From Amphibiibacter pelophylacis (lineage in GTDB: Bacteria > Pseudomonadota > Gammaproteobacteria > Burkholderiales > Burkholderiaceae_C): DNA of 64,000 nt. Below, piece after piece: positions 30,857 to 39,617 of the stretch. The notes under the pieces were generated by a model, which ran no database searches, was not told the DNA's origin, and saw nothing but the letters and a program-made list of their open reading frames with translations. The stretch is from the NCBI RefSeq assembly GCF_037688875.1, contig NZ_JAWDIE010000011.1:1-64000 (forward strand), in the 5' to 3' direction. The translations under genes were made by a program, and so were the position numbers. Within the stretch, counting starts at the first letter, position 1, and each line of letters begins with the position of its first letter.

Positions 30857-33800
30857 TTAACGGGTTTTCTGATCGCTGATTTTCACGGCGGTGCTCGAAC
30901 TGGACGACGAGCTGCTGCCCGGCTGGATACTGATCACAGGCACGGTGCCGCTGGCAATGTCTTGCGGGTTGATGGCGGCAGCCGCTTCAAGATTCGTCGT
31001 GTCCTTGAAATTGAGACTGGCGACATCTTTCGCGGCGGCGACGATGGTGTCGATCTTGCCTTTGTCCAGCGAGGCAGAGCCCGAGATATTCACCGTGGGC
31101 TGGGTGCTGGAGCTGGCACTGCTTTTCACCGTGCGGCGCACGATGCTGGGCGCGCTGATGCTGGCCGTGCCTTTGGGCGCGCTGATCTGCGTGCCAACCA
31201 GGGTCAGCGGGCCACCCGACTGGATCGTCACGTTGCCGCTGCCAGCGCTGATCACCGCCGGGGTGGTGGTGATGCTGTTCTGCGTGCTGCCCAGGCTGTT
31301 CAGATCGATTTTGAAAGCGCCTTTCTGGAAGCCCTTGCTGGCGTCGAGATTCAGCGTGGCGCTGGTGTCCAGACCAAACTTCTGATCCAGCTGGTTCACG
31401 GTATTGGTCGTGGCCGCCACCGTGACCGGGCCAGCTGCGGTGATGCTGACCGAATTCCCCGCTTTGGCATCGCCCGTCAGCAGCACATTGCCACCCGACG
31501 TCACCGTGATGTTGTTCCCGGCGTTGACGGTGGTCGGTGCCTGCGTGCTGTTGTTCGTGCTGCTGCGGTTCACGGTGATTTTGAGCGTGCCCGTTCCCCC
31601 TGTTTTGGGGTCAGCCGACACGGTGGGGTTCACCACGAGATCGCTGCTGGTCGAGACGATGCCGCTGTTGGCCGAGCCCAGCGACACATTCCCCCCCGCC
31701 GCGATCGTGGCGTTCTTGCCTGCCGTGATGGCCGTGCCCTGTGTGGAGACATCCTTGCCGGCGGTCACCGTGAGGTCGCCCTTTGTCGCCCCCAGCGCGC
31801 CACCTGTGGCAGTGCTGGACTGCAGCTTGCTGTTGCTCAGCGCGACATTCAGGCGGCCATCGCCCGAGCTGGGCGCGCCGCTGGTGAAGTTCACGTTCAC
31901 CCCCGCGCCCACGGCCGTGCTGCTGCTGGTCTTGTTCTCGGTGCTGACCGGCGCCACCACGCTGATGCGGCCCGGCGCCGTCAGCGTCAGGTTGTTGCCC
32001 GCGGTGGCGCTGCCCGTCAGGCTCAGGTCTTTGCCCGCGCCCAGGGTGACGTTGTTGCCGCCGGTCACGTTCACGCCCTGCTGCGTCGTGGCGCTGGCCT
32101 GGCTGTTGGCCACGCTGACGTCAAAACCGGCGCCTTTTTTGGCGTCGCTGACCGTCACATCCGCCTTGACGCCCACGCTGCTGGACGAGCTGCTGCTGCT
32201 GCCCTTGGCGGGGTTGAGGTTCAGGTTGCCGCCCGCGGTCAGGGCCACGTTGTTGCCCGCGCTGACCTGCGTGCCGGTCAGGGTCAGATCCTTGCCGGAG
32301 GCCACGCCCACGTCCACGCCCGAATCGACCTTGGAGCCGGCCTGCGCCTGGCTCGCGGCCTGGCTGCTGGAGACATCGACGCCCACGTTGCCGCTGCCCG
32401 AGGTCAGGCCCGACGTGCCCCAGCCCAGGGTCAGGCCCAGATCCACGCCCACCTTGGAGCTGGAGCTGCTGCTGGAGCTGCTGGTGGCCAGCACGTCGAT
32501 CTTGCCCGGCGCGCTGACCGTGGTCGTGCCCCCGGCCTTGATGTCGCTGGCAATCTGCACGTTCTTGCCCGCCTGGACGGTGGTGTTGCCGCCCGAGGTC
32601 AGGCTGCCACCGTTCTGGGTGGACGAGCTGGCGCTGTCCTTGCCGTTGTTGAAGCCAAAAGTGCCTGTGGCGCTGGTGCTGGTGGCCTCGACACCCACCT
32701 TCACGCCCAGGCTGCTGCTGTTGCTGGCTGTGGTGCTGGTCGTGGGCAGGGCGTTGACGTTCTGGCCCGCGCCCAAGCTGATGTTCTTCACCACCTTGAT
32801 GGCGGTGCCCGCCAGGTTCACGTCTTTGCCGGCGGTCACCGTGGCGTTGCCGCCGCTGGTGATGCTGCTGCCCGTGGCGGTGGACGTGGCCGAGTTGCCC
32901 TTGCTGTCGGTGAAGCCGAAGTTGGCTTTGCCACCGCCCACGGCGCCGTCGGCAAAGGACAGGCTCAGGCCAGCCTCAGCGGTCATGGCTTTGTTGGACG
33001 CGCTGGTGCTGCCTTTCAGGCTGTCCACGGTGACGTCGCCGCCCGCTTTCAGGGTGACATCGTCCTTGGCCAGCACGGCGCCTTTGAAGAGCAGCGAATC
33101 GCCCGAAGTGACATCGACCTTGCCGCCCGACGTGAGGGTGTTGCCCACTTCGGTGCTGCTGGCGCTGCTGCTGGCGCTGTTGTTGACCTTGACGCCGATG
33201 CCCGCGCCCGAGACGGTGCCCGAGACCAGATTGGCCGACACCGACAGGCTGCCACTGCCGCCCGAGCTCTGCTTGTTCTCGGACTGGGTGTTGGTCGCCG
33301 AACCCAGGGAGACGGTGCTGCCGCTCAGGCGGGTGTTGCCGCCCGAGGTCAGCGTGGCGGCCTGCGTGCTCAGGCCCTTGTCGGCGGCCACGTTCAGGTC
33401 TTTGCCCGCGTTCAGGTTCACGCCCTTGGCGGTGGTGCTGGCGGTGTTGCCGCTGCCGTTCTGCACCGACACGTCCAGGCCAAAGGTGGCGTTGGCTTTG
33501 GTGTCGAGCTTCAGGCTCAGGTCCACCCCCACGTCGGTGCTCTTGCTGGTGCCTGCGGTGCTGGTCTGCGCCGCGTTCAGGTTGACAGTGCCGCCCTTGA
33601 CGTTGATGTTGTCCTTGGCCGCGATGTCCGTGCCGACCAGGGTGACGTTGTCCTTGCCGGTCAGGTTGACCGAGGCGCCCGATTCGGTCTTGCTGGCCAG
33701 CGCGGTCGTGGCCTGGCTGGTCGCCGAGCTGGTCTTGACATCGACCCCGATGCCGAAGGTGAAGGTGACAGGCGGTTTGCCGCTGGAAATGCTGTCCTTG

Positions 33801-34960
33801 ATGACCGGCGTCAGTGCGGTGGCGGCGGTTTTTCCGGCCTCAAGCACGCTGCCGCCGGTGATGATGGTCTGCGCCGCGTTGTAGACCGGGCGGCCGATCG
33901 CGCTGACATCGGCCTTGCCGCCGATGTCCACGCTAACGCTGAGCGTGTCCACTTTGGTGTTGACCTGGCCGACAGCGGCTTTGCTGATCACAGTGCCCGC
34001 GCTGTCATTGAGCGACCCCCCGGCCTTGATCTGCGTGCCCACATCGGTCACGGTGCCCTTGAGGACTTTTTTGGGCGCGCTCACCACCGCCGCGCTGGCA
34101 TCCACCGGCGGGGCGTAGGTGTCGAGCACGCTGATGCGTCCCGTGGTGGCGATGCCCAGGGCCGCGGTATCGATCTGCTTTTGCACCGGCGCTGCAAACG
34201 GCGCCGCCGGGTTGACGGGCGTGATGCTGGCTTCGGTGAAACCGTCGCGGGCCGACTTCGCATAATCGACGCGATTGGAGCCGCCGATCACGCTGAGCAT
34301 CTTCCCGCCATCCAGCCGGGGCTTTTTGCCCGCAGCATCGGGATCAGAACCGATCAGCACCTGCGTGGCGATCAGGTCCAGCTGGTCGCCCGCCGTGTTC
34401 TGCGCGCCATTGACATACAGAACCGCGGCGGGATCCGTCACCAGCGCCTTGAGCTGTCCGTCGGCCACTTCCGGGCGTCCGGCCAGCAGCGTCGCGCGGC
34501 TGGTGTTGATGAAGCTGGCGTTGGTGGCGCTCAGGCCATTGGGGTTGGCCACGATCAGCGCGGCTTTGTCGCCCGCAATTTCGTGCGTCCCGGTGATGGT
34601 GGTGACGCTGCTGCCCACCACTTCATTCAGGATGACTTTGGCCGTTCCGCCCGACAGGTTGGGGTTGGCCTGGACCTGTCCGGCCAGCTGGGTGTTCACC
34701 GCCTGGCGCGCGTTGTTCAGCACCACGCCGGCCGCGCCCACGCTGTAATTGCTGAAGCGGTTGTGCGACAGGCCCTGCGCCGACGGCGTGGCGATCTGCA
34801 CCACCGGCACATTCTGCTGCTGCGTGACGGTGACCCCGCTGCCCGCTGCGGCATCGAGCCCTTGCGCGTGGGCCGCGCTCGCCGCCATCAGCCCGGCAAC
34901 GGTCAGCGAAGACACCAGTGTTGAGGTTCGGAAGGTTTTACGGCTGGCAATGGACGGCAT
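30857..34960 (-). CDS. Two-partner secretion exoprotein TpsA (filamentous hemagglutinin-like), upstream copy
   Basis: The 1367-residue TpsA paralogue has a signal peptide ending at AHAQG (about residue 34). Its TPS domain has NPNL and NPNG, the latter again at residues 139-142. It aligns well with the downstream paralogue over the first 250 residues. The rest is a long beta-helix of TSGGNTTVQAGKNV / TAGKDLSLTG type repeats separated by Ser-runs. It is almost free of Cys and very rich in Ser, Thr, Gly, Ala and Asn. The C-terminus is Ser-rich and ends in a charged KISDQKTR. ATG 34960 is preferred because GAGGA stands at the right distance. The upstream in-frame ATGs (34972, 34966) lack such a site. 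The gene is 38 bases upstream of the second tpsA. Confidence 0.92.
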   Translation of the reverse strand: MPSIASRKTFRTSTLVSSLTVAGLMAASAAHAQGLDAAAGSGVTVTQQQNVPVVQIATPSAQGLSHNRFSNYSVGAAGVVLNNARQAVNTQLAGQVQANPNLSGGTAKVILNEVVGSSVTTITGTHEIAGDKAALIVANPNGLSATNASFINTSRATLLAGRPEVADGQLKALVTDPAAVLYVNGAQNTAGDQLDLIATQVLIGSDPDAAGKKPRLDGGKMLSVIGGSNRVDYAKSARDGFTEASITPVNPAAPFAAPVQKQIDTAALGIATTGRISVLDTYAPPVDASAAVVSAPKKVLKGTVTDVGTQIKAGGSLNDSAGTVISKAAVGQVNTKVDTLSVSVDIGGKADVSAIGRPVYNAAQTIITGGSVLEAGKTAATALTPVIKDSISSGKPPVTFTFGIGVDVKTSSATSQATTALASKTESGASVNLTGKDNVTLVGTDIAAKDNINVKGGTVNLNAAQTSTAGTSKSTDVGVDLSLKLDTKANATFGLDVSVQNGSGNTASTTAKGVNLNAGKDLNVAADKGLSTQAATLTSGGNTRLSGSTVSLGSATNTQSENKQSSGGSGSLSVSANLVSGTVSGAGIGVKVNNSASSSASSTEVGNTLTSGGKVDVTSGDSLLFKGAVLAKDDVTLKAGGDVTVDSLKGSTSASNKAMTAEAGLSLSFADGAVGGGKANFGFTDSKGNSATSTATGSSITSGGNATVTAGKDVNLAGTAIKVVKNISLGAGQNVNALPTTSTTASNSSSLGVKVGVEATSTSATGTFGFNNGKDSASSSTQNGGSLTSGGNTTVQAGKNVQIASDIKAGGTTTVSAPGKIDVLATSSSSSSSSSKVGVDLGLTLGWGTSGLTSGSGNVGVDVSSSQAASQAQAGSKVDSGVDVGVASGKDLTLTGTQVSAGNNVALTAGGNLNLNPAKGSSSSSSSSVGVKADVTVSDAKKGAGFDVSVANSQASATTQQGVNVTGGNNVTLGAGKDLSLTGSATAGNNLTLTAPGRISVVAPVSTENKTSSSTAVGAGVNVNFTSGAPSSGDGRLNVALSNSKLQSSTATGGALGATKGDLTVTAGKDVSTQGTAITAGKNATIAAGGNVSLGSANSGIVSTSSDLVVNPTVSADPKTGGTGTLKITVNRSSTNNSTQAPTTVNAGNNITVTSGGNVLLTGDAKAGNSVSITAAGPVTVAATTNTVNQLDQKFGLDTSATLNLDASKGFQKGAFKIDLNSLGSTQNSITTTPAVISAGSGNVTIQSGGPLTLVGTQISAPKGTASISAPSIVRRTVKSSASSSTQPTVNISGSASLDKGKIDTIVAAAKDVASLNFKDTTNLEAAAAINPQDIASGTVPVISIQPGSSSSSSSSTAVKISDQKTR

Positions 34961-35047
34961 GGTCATCCTCATTTGGGTTTTGAATAAAGAAAACAGACTG
35001 CGAAAAGCGACGCCGATCCGGCGACAGGGCCGAACTGCGGCGCAAGG

Positions 35048-35082
35048 GGGTACTGCGGGTACTGCGGGTACTGCGGTACTGC
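35048..35082. repeat. Tandem 9-bp repeat (GGGTACTGC, three and most of a fourth copy)
   Basis: Three perfect copies of GGGTACTGC and one 8-base copy lie in the 204-bp gap between tpsB and the first tpsA. Copy number could change by slippage. The unit is 9 bp, so it would alter the spacing within the leader, not a reading frame. The same gap has a short inverted repeat (CGCCG/CGGCG, 35011-35023). Confidence 0.85.
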
Positions 35083-35164
35083 TTTTGAGACAAGGTCCCG
35101 GTCAGGAGCAACTCAAGGCCGTGGCACCCGGACGACTGGGGGATCCGGGGCCGGCTTTACTGCT

Positions 35165-36898
35165 TCAATACGTCTTCCACTGCCAGCGCACGGCAGCGGT
35201 GCTGCCCGGCTGTGTTGCGGGCTGATCCGAGCGGATCTGGCCCCGGCTGATTTCCACGTCCACTGCGCTGCGGCCTTTTTCCCAGCGCAGCCCAGTGCTC
35301 AGCGATCCCAAAGTGAGATCGCCCAGCGTCGCCGAGCGGCCCTGACCCACGTCCAGACCCACCCAGGCCGTCCATCCGGCCGCAACACTGAGGTTGAAGG
35401 TCTGTCTGAGCCAGGCGCCCCGGTACACCGAAACCGGGTTGCGGAAAAAACCCCGCACTCCGCCCACATCGCCCAGACCCAGTTCCTGCGCGCCCGGCAG
35501 CGGGTGCGCCGAGCCCATGGCGCTGGCCGAAGCCTGGTACCAGACGGGCGAGCGGCTGTCCGGGTTGATCGCGGTCTGCAGATCGGCCTGTATCTGCCAC
35601 TTGCGATACTCCTGGCGAACGGCGTCGCCGGTGCTGCGCACGGCCCCGGAATCGCCCCGGCCACCCAGCCAGGGCACACCCGCGGCCAGCCAGCCCTGCA
35701 GTGACCAGAACCAGGGGCGGCTGGCCCACTGGCTGCGGCCAGAGGCGCTCAGGCCCGCTTCCAGCCCAGTGTTGCCGCCGCTGCTGACGGCCAGAAGATC
35801 GTTGTCCAGCGTCTGGCGGCTCTGGCGGCGGGCCAGCGCGCCCCAGGCACTGATGCGCTGGCTGGCGTTGCGCCACAGCACGCGGTCGTAGCGCGCCTGA
35901 ATCTGCGAGGCCTGGCTGACGCTGAGCAGATCCACCCCATTGATCGCCAGGTTCTGCTCCTGGCGCGACGTATCCAGCGTCAGGGACGCCGTGCCATAGC
36001 CCAGCGCCAGCGAGTAAATGCCAAATGCCGACAGCAGCGAGCCCGCGTGGCCGCCCAGGTTGCTGCCCAGCCCGACGGTCAGGCTGTCGCTGGCATCCAG
36101 CGGGTTGTCGGCGGTCCAGTTCATGTCCACGCGCGCTGGCCCTGAGCTGGCCGCCAGACGGTTGCTGACCGTGACACTGGACGAACCGGTCACTGGCGTG
36201 CTGCTCAGGTGGTTGTGGATCACGATCACGCTGTTGCCGGTCTGCTCACCCGGGGCGATGTCGGCAGTGACACTGCGCGAAGCCAGCCGTCCGAGCTGGT
36301 CCAGCCCCTGATCCAGGTCGCCAACACGCAGCACATCGCCGGGCCGCAGGGGCAGCGCGTGCCTGAGTTCCCGGGCGGACAGCCCCCCCAGGCCCACGAT
36401 CTGTTCGACCTTGCCTTCGATCACTTCCAGGTTCAGCGTCCAGGCGTTCTGGCTGTGCTGCTGCCACATCGTGTCGGGCGCGAGCTTGATGCGCGAGCTG
36501 ATAAAACCCGCCGCCACCAGCGACGCTGCGGCATCGCGCAGCAGTTGCGCCACCATATTCTGGTCCACGCACTGACCCTGCCAGCGCGCGGTCACACCAT
36601 CAAAAACCGGGCGAGTCACCGTGATCGTGCCCTGCCAGTTCAGCGCCGTCAGGGTGCGGCAACCGAAAAACGGCGACACGCCCAGATCGCTGAGCAGTGC
36701 CGGAGCGGCGTCCTGCGCCGCAGCAGCAGTCGACGGCTGATCGACAAATGGCCTGGGGCTCTGAAGCTGGCGAAGCTGCTCCTGCTGCTGGCGCTGCAGA
36801 CTGTCGGTTTGTGCGTGCACGGGCAGTACAGCAGCGACCATGCCGATCAGGCCGATCAGAGGGCACAGCGAACGGGAGCGTAACCAGGTTAATCTCAC
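35165..36898 (-). CDS. TpsB outer-membrane transporter (ShlB/FhaC/HecB family)
   Basis: TpsB proteins are 16-strand outer-membrane barrels with two periplasmic POTRA domains that export TpsA partners. This 577-residue version has a signal peptide ending in VHAQT. A Gln-rich helix (QRQQQEQLRQLQ) matches the N-terminal helix of FhaC. POTRA domains span about 60-220. The barrel follows and contains the L6 motif GGVRGFF. The last residue of the barrel is aromatic (WKTY). GTG 36898 is chosen because it gives a normal signal peptide. The in-frame TTG at 36982 lies inside the operator and probably upstream of or at the transcription start. It is the first gene of the tpsB-tpsA-tpsA operon. Confidence 0.9.
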   Translation of the reverse strand: MRLTWLRSRSLCPLIGLIGMVAAVLPVHAQTDSLQRQQQEQLRQLQSPRPFVDQPSTAAAAQDAAPALLSDLGVSPFFGCRTLTALNWQGTITVTRPVFDGVTARWQGQCVDQNMVAQLLRDAAASLVAAGFISSRIKLAPDTMWQQHSQNAWTLNLEVIEGKVEQIVGLGGLSARELRHALPLRPGDVLRVGDLDQGLDQLGRLASRSVTADIAPGEQTGNSVIVIHNHLSSTPVTGSSSVTVSNRLAASSGPARVDMNWTADNPLDASDSLTVGLGSNLGGHAGSLLSAFGIYSLALGYGTASLTLDTSRQEQNLAINGVDLLSVSQASQIQARYDRVLWRNASQRISAWGALARRQSRQTLDNDLLAVSSGGNTGLEAGLSASGRSQWASRPWFWSLQGWLAAGVPWLGGRGDSGAVRSTGDAVRQEYRKWQIQADLQTAINPDSRSPVWYQASASAMGSAHPLPGAQELGLGDVGGVRGFFRNPVSVYRGAWLRQTFNLSVAAGWTAWVGLDVGQGRSATLGDLTLGSLSTGLRWEKGRSAVDVEISRGQIRSDQPATQPGSTAAVRWQWKTY

Positions 36899-36944
36899 GG
36901 GAGCGGTCGGTGGGTTCAGGGAAGGCCAGAAAACACAGTCTGCT

Positions 36945-36955
36945 TGGTTAGACCA
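36945..36955. promoter_or_regulatory. Palindrome TGGTTAGACCA, second FadR/PdhR-type operator candidate of tpsB
   Basis: TGGT-TAG-ACCA lies about 47 bases upstream of the tpsB GTG and 26 bp (centre to centre) from the sister site. It closely resembles the PdhR operator core TTGGTNNNACCA. The spacing of about 2.5 helical turns places the two sites on opposite faces. Confidence 0.5.
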
Positions 36956-36970
36956 GAAAACTGCACAATC

Positions 36971-36981
36971 CGGTCTGACCA
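36971..36981. promoter_or_regulatory. Inverted repeat CGGTCTGACCA, operator candidate of tpsB
   Basis: On the minus strand this reads TGGTCAGACCG, differing at one position from the perfect palindrome before the adhesin gene. It begins ten bases downstream of the candidate -10 of the tpsB promoter, covering the expected transcription start. Confidence 0.55.
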
Positions 36982-36991
36982 AACGTAAGGG

Positions 36992-37019
36992 TTTGTATCA
37001 CACACAGGCAATTTGTAAA
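36992..37019 (-). promoter_or_regulatory. Candidate sigma-70 promoter of the TPS operon
   Basis: On the minus strand, TTTACA (37014-37019, 5 of 6 to TTGACA) and TACAAA (36992-36997, 4 of 6 to TATAAT) are separated by 16 bp. Two operator-like palindromes follow immediately downstream. The 36899-37208 interval contains no gene. It holds this promoter, the operators and the tRNA-Ser terminator, and it is AT-richer than average. Confidence 0.45.
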
Positions 37020-37172
37020 GCAGGACGCCTCATCACCCAGGGTAATTACGAGATTGATCTGACGCTTTTTCGGAACAAGTTGCGCGATGCACAAGCGCAA
37101 GCTAAGGCACGACCGCTGATCCACTTTTGCAATGGGGGGCCCAATATGGGGCCTGACAAAGCAGAAAAGAAA

Positions 37173-37203
37173 AAAGCCCAGGTGATTCAATCACCTGGGC
37201 TTT
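37173..37203 (-). terminator. Intrinsic terminator after tRNA-Ser
   Basis: A perfect 14-bp stem (AAAGCCCAGGTGAT with its complement) with a TCA loop is followed on the minus strand by a T-rich stretch, six bases after the tRNA 3' end. Confidence 0.88.
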
Positions 37204-37208
37204 GATTC

Positions 37209-37299
37209 TGGCGGAGAGAGCGGGATTCGAACCCGCGGTGGGCTATGAACCCACACACGCTTTCCAGGCGTGCGACTTAAACCGCTCATCCATCTCTCC
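37209..37299 (-). tRNA. tRNA-Ser (anticodon GGA)
   Basis: The 91-nt minus-strand gene folds with acceptor GGAGAGA/TCTCTCC. The anticodon stem CACGC/GCGTG encloses CTGGAAA, and a long variable arm (TGTGGGTTCATAGCCCAC) is typical of serine tRNAs. The T-arm is GCGGG/CCCGC. The discriminator is G and the CCA end is encoded. Confidence 0.97.
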
Positions 37300-37344
37300 G
37301 GCGCGGCTGTAACAGCCGAGCGAAGCGCAGATTATAGAGCAGAA

Positions 37345-38706
37345 TCAGCCGCCGCTGGCGGGGACGGAAGGCGCTGCTGGAGCGGCCGGTGGCGCGTCGG
37401 CAGCAGGTTTGTCTGCTGCCGCTGCATCGGCAGGCGCCGCAGCCGAAGCTTTCGGCGTAGCCGCCGCAGCGGACAACGCGGCGGCGGCCTGAACCTGGCT
37501 GCCCAGCGCCTGCAGCGCCTGGCGGGTGGCGGTAGGCTCTGGGACAGTCTGGTCCTGCGCGGCGTCGCTGACGGTTTTCAGCTGCTCGCGGGCGGCCTGC
37601 ACACGGGCCGAAGTGGCGTCAAAGTATTTGCCCAGCATGGCATCGACCTGGGCGATGTCGCTGCGCACCAGTGCGAACTGGCGCGACAGCAGCGCGATGC
37701 GTGCTTCCAGCAGCACCAGCTGCAGGTTTTTGCGCAGGTAAAGGCTCTGGTCCGGGGCCAGCAGCAGTGCTTCAGGGCTGTCTACCCGGGTGACGCGGAA
37801 AAAGCTCTGGCTCTCTTTACTGGCCGTGCCCACCAGCTCGCGGGTGCTGCCGCTCAGCCAGGCCCACAGGCGCTGCCACCAGGGCGCGTCGGCGGGCAGG
37901 CTCTGCGAAGCCGCAGCCGCTGGAGCTGCGCCAGTCGCTGCAGTGCCAGCTGCCGGAGCAGCCGCTGCACTGGACGCCGGGACAGCCGCTGACCCGGACG
38001 CCGGGGCGGCATCGGCCAGCAGCGGCAGTTCGTCGATGCCGCGCCCGACGGTATCCAGCTTGAGCGCCAGATCGGCCACATCCACCATGCTGACAGCCTG
38101 AACAGCGTCCAGATCGGATTTCAACGCCACCTGCAGCGCCGCCAGCGAAGGCTGATTGAGGCGGTCCACGCGCTCCAGCCCCTGGCGCAGCGCCTGCACC
38201 AGGGGCGCGGTGCTGCCCACCAGGCCGACCTGCTGCGTGGCCACGCGCAGCGCGGCATCGATCTCGGCCAGAACGCTCTCGTCGCGGGTGCGCGACAGCG
38301 CCGTCATCATGTTCTCGACCTGCTGGCGCTGCACGGCCAGCTCGCCGAGCTGCTGCTGCAGGGCGTCCACGCGGGTCTCGATGCGGGTACCGACATCGCG
38401 CGACTGCGCAACCAGGGTGCTGGCCTGATCGACACGGTTCTGCACCTCCTGCTGGCGCTGCGTCATGGTTTCGCGGAAGCTGATCAGGCGCTGCTGCGTG
38501 TCCCAGGCCAGCCAGGCGGCCACGGCGGCAATGGCCAGCATCAGGATCAGCACGATGACCAGGCCGAGCGAAACGCCCTGTCGCTGGCGCACCGGCTGAG
38601 GTTCGGGCTGACGCGAGGCCTCGAAGGCCGCAGGCGGGTTGGGACGGTCGACGGACGGAATGTCGGTCACGGTGTCTTTGTCGGCGGGGGCGGAGGTGGC
38701 GCTCAC
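37345..38706 (-). CDS. hemX: HemX-like membrane protein of the heme operon
   Basis: HemX proteins follow hemD in many proteobacteria and are often annotated as uroporphyrinogen-III C-methyltransferases, although methyltransferase motifs are absent. This 453-residue protein has a short cytoplasmic N-terminus and one transmembrane helix (about residues 46-67). A long coiled coil follows (about 70-150). An Ala/Pro-rich insert (about 250-285), a second helical region and an Ala/Pro-rich tail (about 415-453) complete it. No SAM-binding motif is visible. GTG 38706 is preceded by AAGGACAGACC, a strong ribosome-binding site. Its role in heme synthesis is not settled. Confidence 0.88.
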   Translation of the reverse strand: MSATSAPADKDTVTDIPSVDRPNPPAAFEASRQPEPQPVRQRQGVSLGLVIVLILMLAIAAVAAWLAWDTQQRLISFRETMTQRQQEVQNRVDQASTLVAQSRDVGTRIETRVDALQQQLGELAVQRQQVENMMTALSRTRDESVLAEIDAALRVATQQVGLVGSTAPLVQALRQGLERVDRLNQPSLAALQVALKSDLDAVQAVSMVDVADLALKLDTVGRGIDELPLLADAAPASGSAAVPASSAAAAPAAGTAATGAAPAAAASQSLPADAPWWQRLWAWLSGSTRELVGTASKESQSFFRVTRVDSPEALLLAPDQSLYLRKNLQLVLLEARIALLSRQFALVRSDIAQVDAMLGKYFDATSARVQAAREQLKTVSDAAQDQTVPEPTATRQALQALGSQVQAAAALSAAAATPKASAAAPADAAAADKPAADAPPAAPAAPSVPASGG

Positions 38707-38731
38707 GGTCTGTCCTTGGCTGCAGAGATCA

Positions 38732-39613
38732 TCAAAAAGCGGCGCGGGCGGCCCGGCTGTCGCGCCAGGCCTGATGCAGGGCGGCGGGCGTGGGACCAGA
38801 CACCAGATGTGTGCGCCCGAAGCCCAGCCGCGTGGCCGCTTCGGCCTGACGCGGGTGCAGCACCCAGGCCTGCGACCGCGCCAGCACCGCCTGCGGCGAG
38901 AAACCGGCATCGGCCAGGCGCTGGGCCAGCGGCTCCAGCACCGCAGAGCTGGCCAACCACCAGACGCTGCCAGGTTCCTGTGCGCTCTGCGCGAGCAGAA
39001 GCGACTGCTGCGGCGTCCACAGCGGCTCGCCCAGCGAGTAAGCCTGAGCGTAACACAGCGCTGCCCCGGCCCCGGACAGGCGCTGGCCCAGCCAGGGGCG
39101 CCCGCCCGTACCGCGCACGACCAGCACCGGACGCCCCTGCCACCAGTCGGGCGGACGCTGCTGCTGCAGATGCGCCCAGAGCGCCTCGGAATCGCCAGCG
39201 CCCTCGCCCTGCGGGCACCACAGCGCGCCGGGCGGCACGCCGTGATCCAGCAGCGCCTGGCGGGTGGCCGCGCCGGTGGCGCAGGCAATGGCGCCGGGGG
39301 GCCAGCCCTGCGAAAAAGCGTCCAGAACCGGCGTGGGCGTGAAAAAGCACGCGACCGCGTTGGCACTGACAAACACCAGGACCGCGCCGACCAGACCGGA
39401 TGAACGCCGACCCGACCAGACCTCCTGCGCGGCCGACGACTCCTGGCCCTGCGCATCCAGCCACTGCACCGGGCGGCGCGGCTGGATATCAATCAGCGGA
39501 AGATGCACCGGCAGAACGCCGGGCAGGTCCGCCGCCTTCAGCGCGGCGTCCCACGCTGCGGCCTGGTGGGGGGCGCGGGTGTTGACCAGCGGCAGCGGCG
39601 CCTCATTGCTCAT
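38732..39613 (-). CDS. hemD: Uroporphyrinogen-III synthase
   Basis: HemD cyclises hydroxymethylbilane to uroporphyrinogen III. The 293-residue sequence is poorly conserved, as in the family. It shows the expected two-domain pattern: an N-terminal VNTRAP start, FVSANAV near residue 95, ATGAATRQAL near 122, and a C-terminal WWLASSAVLEPLA segment corresponding to the substrate cleft. ATG 39613 starts four bases after the hemC stop. The 24 residues that would be added by an upstream start are not conserved and overlap hemC. Confidence 0.88.
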   Translation of the reverse strand: MSNEAPLPLVNTRAPHQAAAWDAALKAADLPGVLPVHLPLIDIQPRRPVQWLDAQGQESSAAQEVWSGRRSSGLVGAVLVFVSANAVACFFTPTPVLDAFSQGWPPGAIACATGAATRQALLDHGVPPGALWCPQGEGAGDSEALWAHLQQQRPPDWWQGRPVLVVRGTGGRPWLGQRLSGAGAALCYAQAYSLGEPLWTPQQSLLLAQSAQEPGSVWWLASSAVLEPLAQRLADAGFSPQAVLARSQAWVLHPRQAEAATRLGFGRTHLVSGPTPAALHQAWRDSRAARAAF

Positions 39614-39617
39614 GCGC

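Noticed and set aside
30830..34924. A very long open frame (over 1300 codons) on the plus strand, antisense to the first tpsA
   Set aside because: It is the shadow of the GC-rich repeat gene on the minus strand, which has a signal peptide, TPS domain and ribosome-binding site. The antisense product is repetitive Ala/Gly/Arg/Val with no domain.
36899..36982. Longer TpsB from the TTG at 36982
   Set aside because: That codon is inside the operator-like palindrome next to the predicted -10 and would push the signal peptide 28 residues inward; GTG 36898 gives a normal signal peptide.
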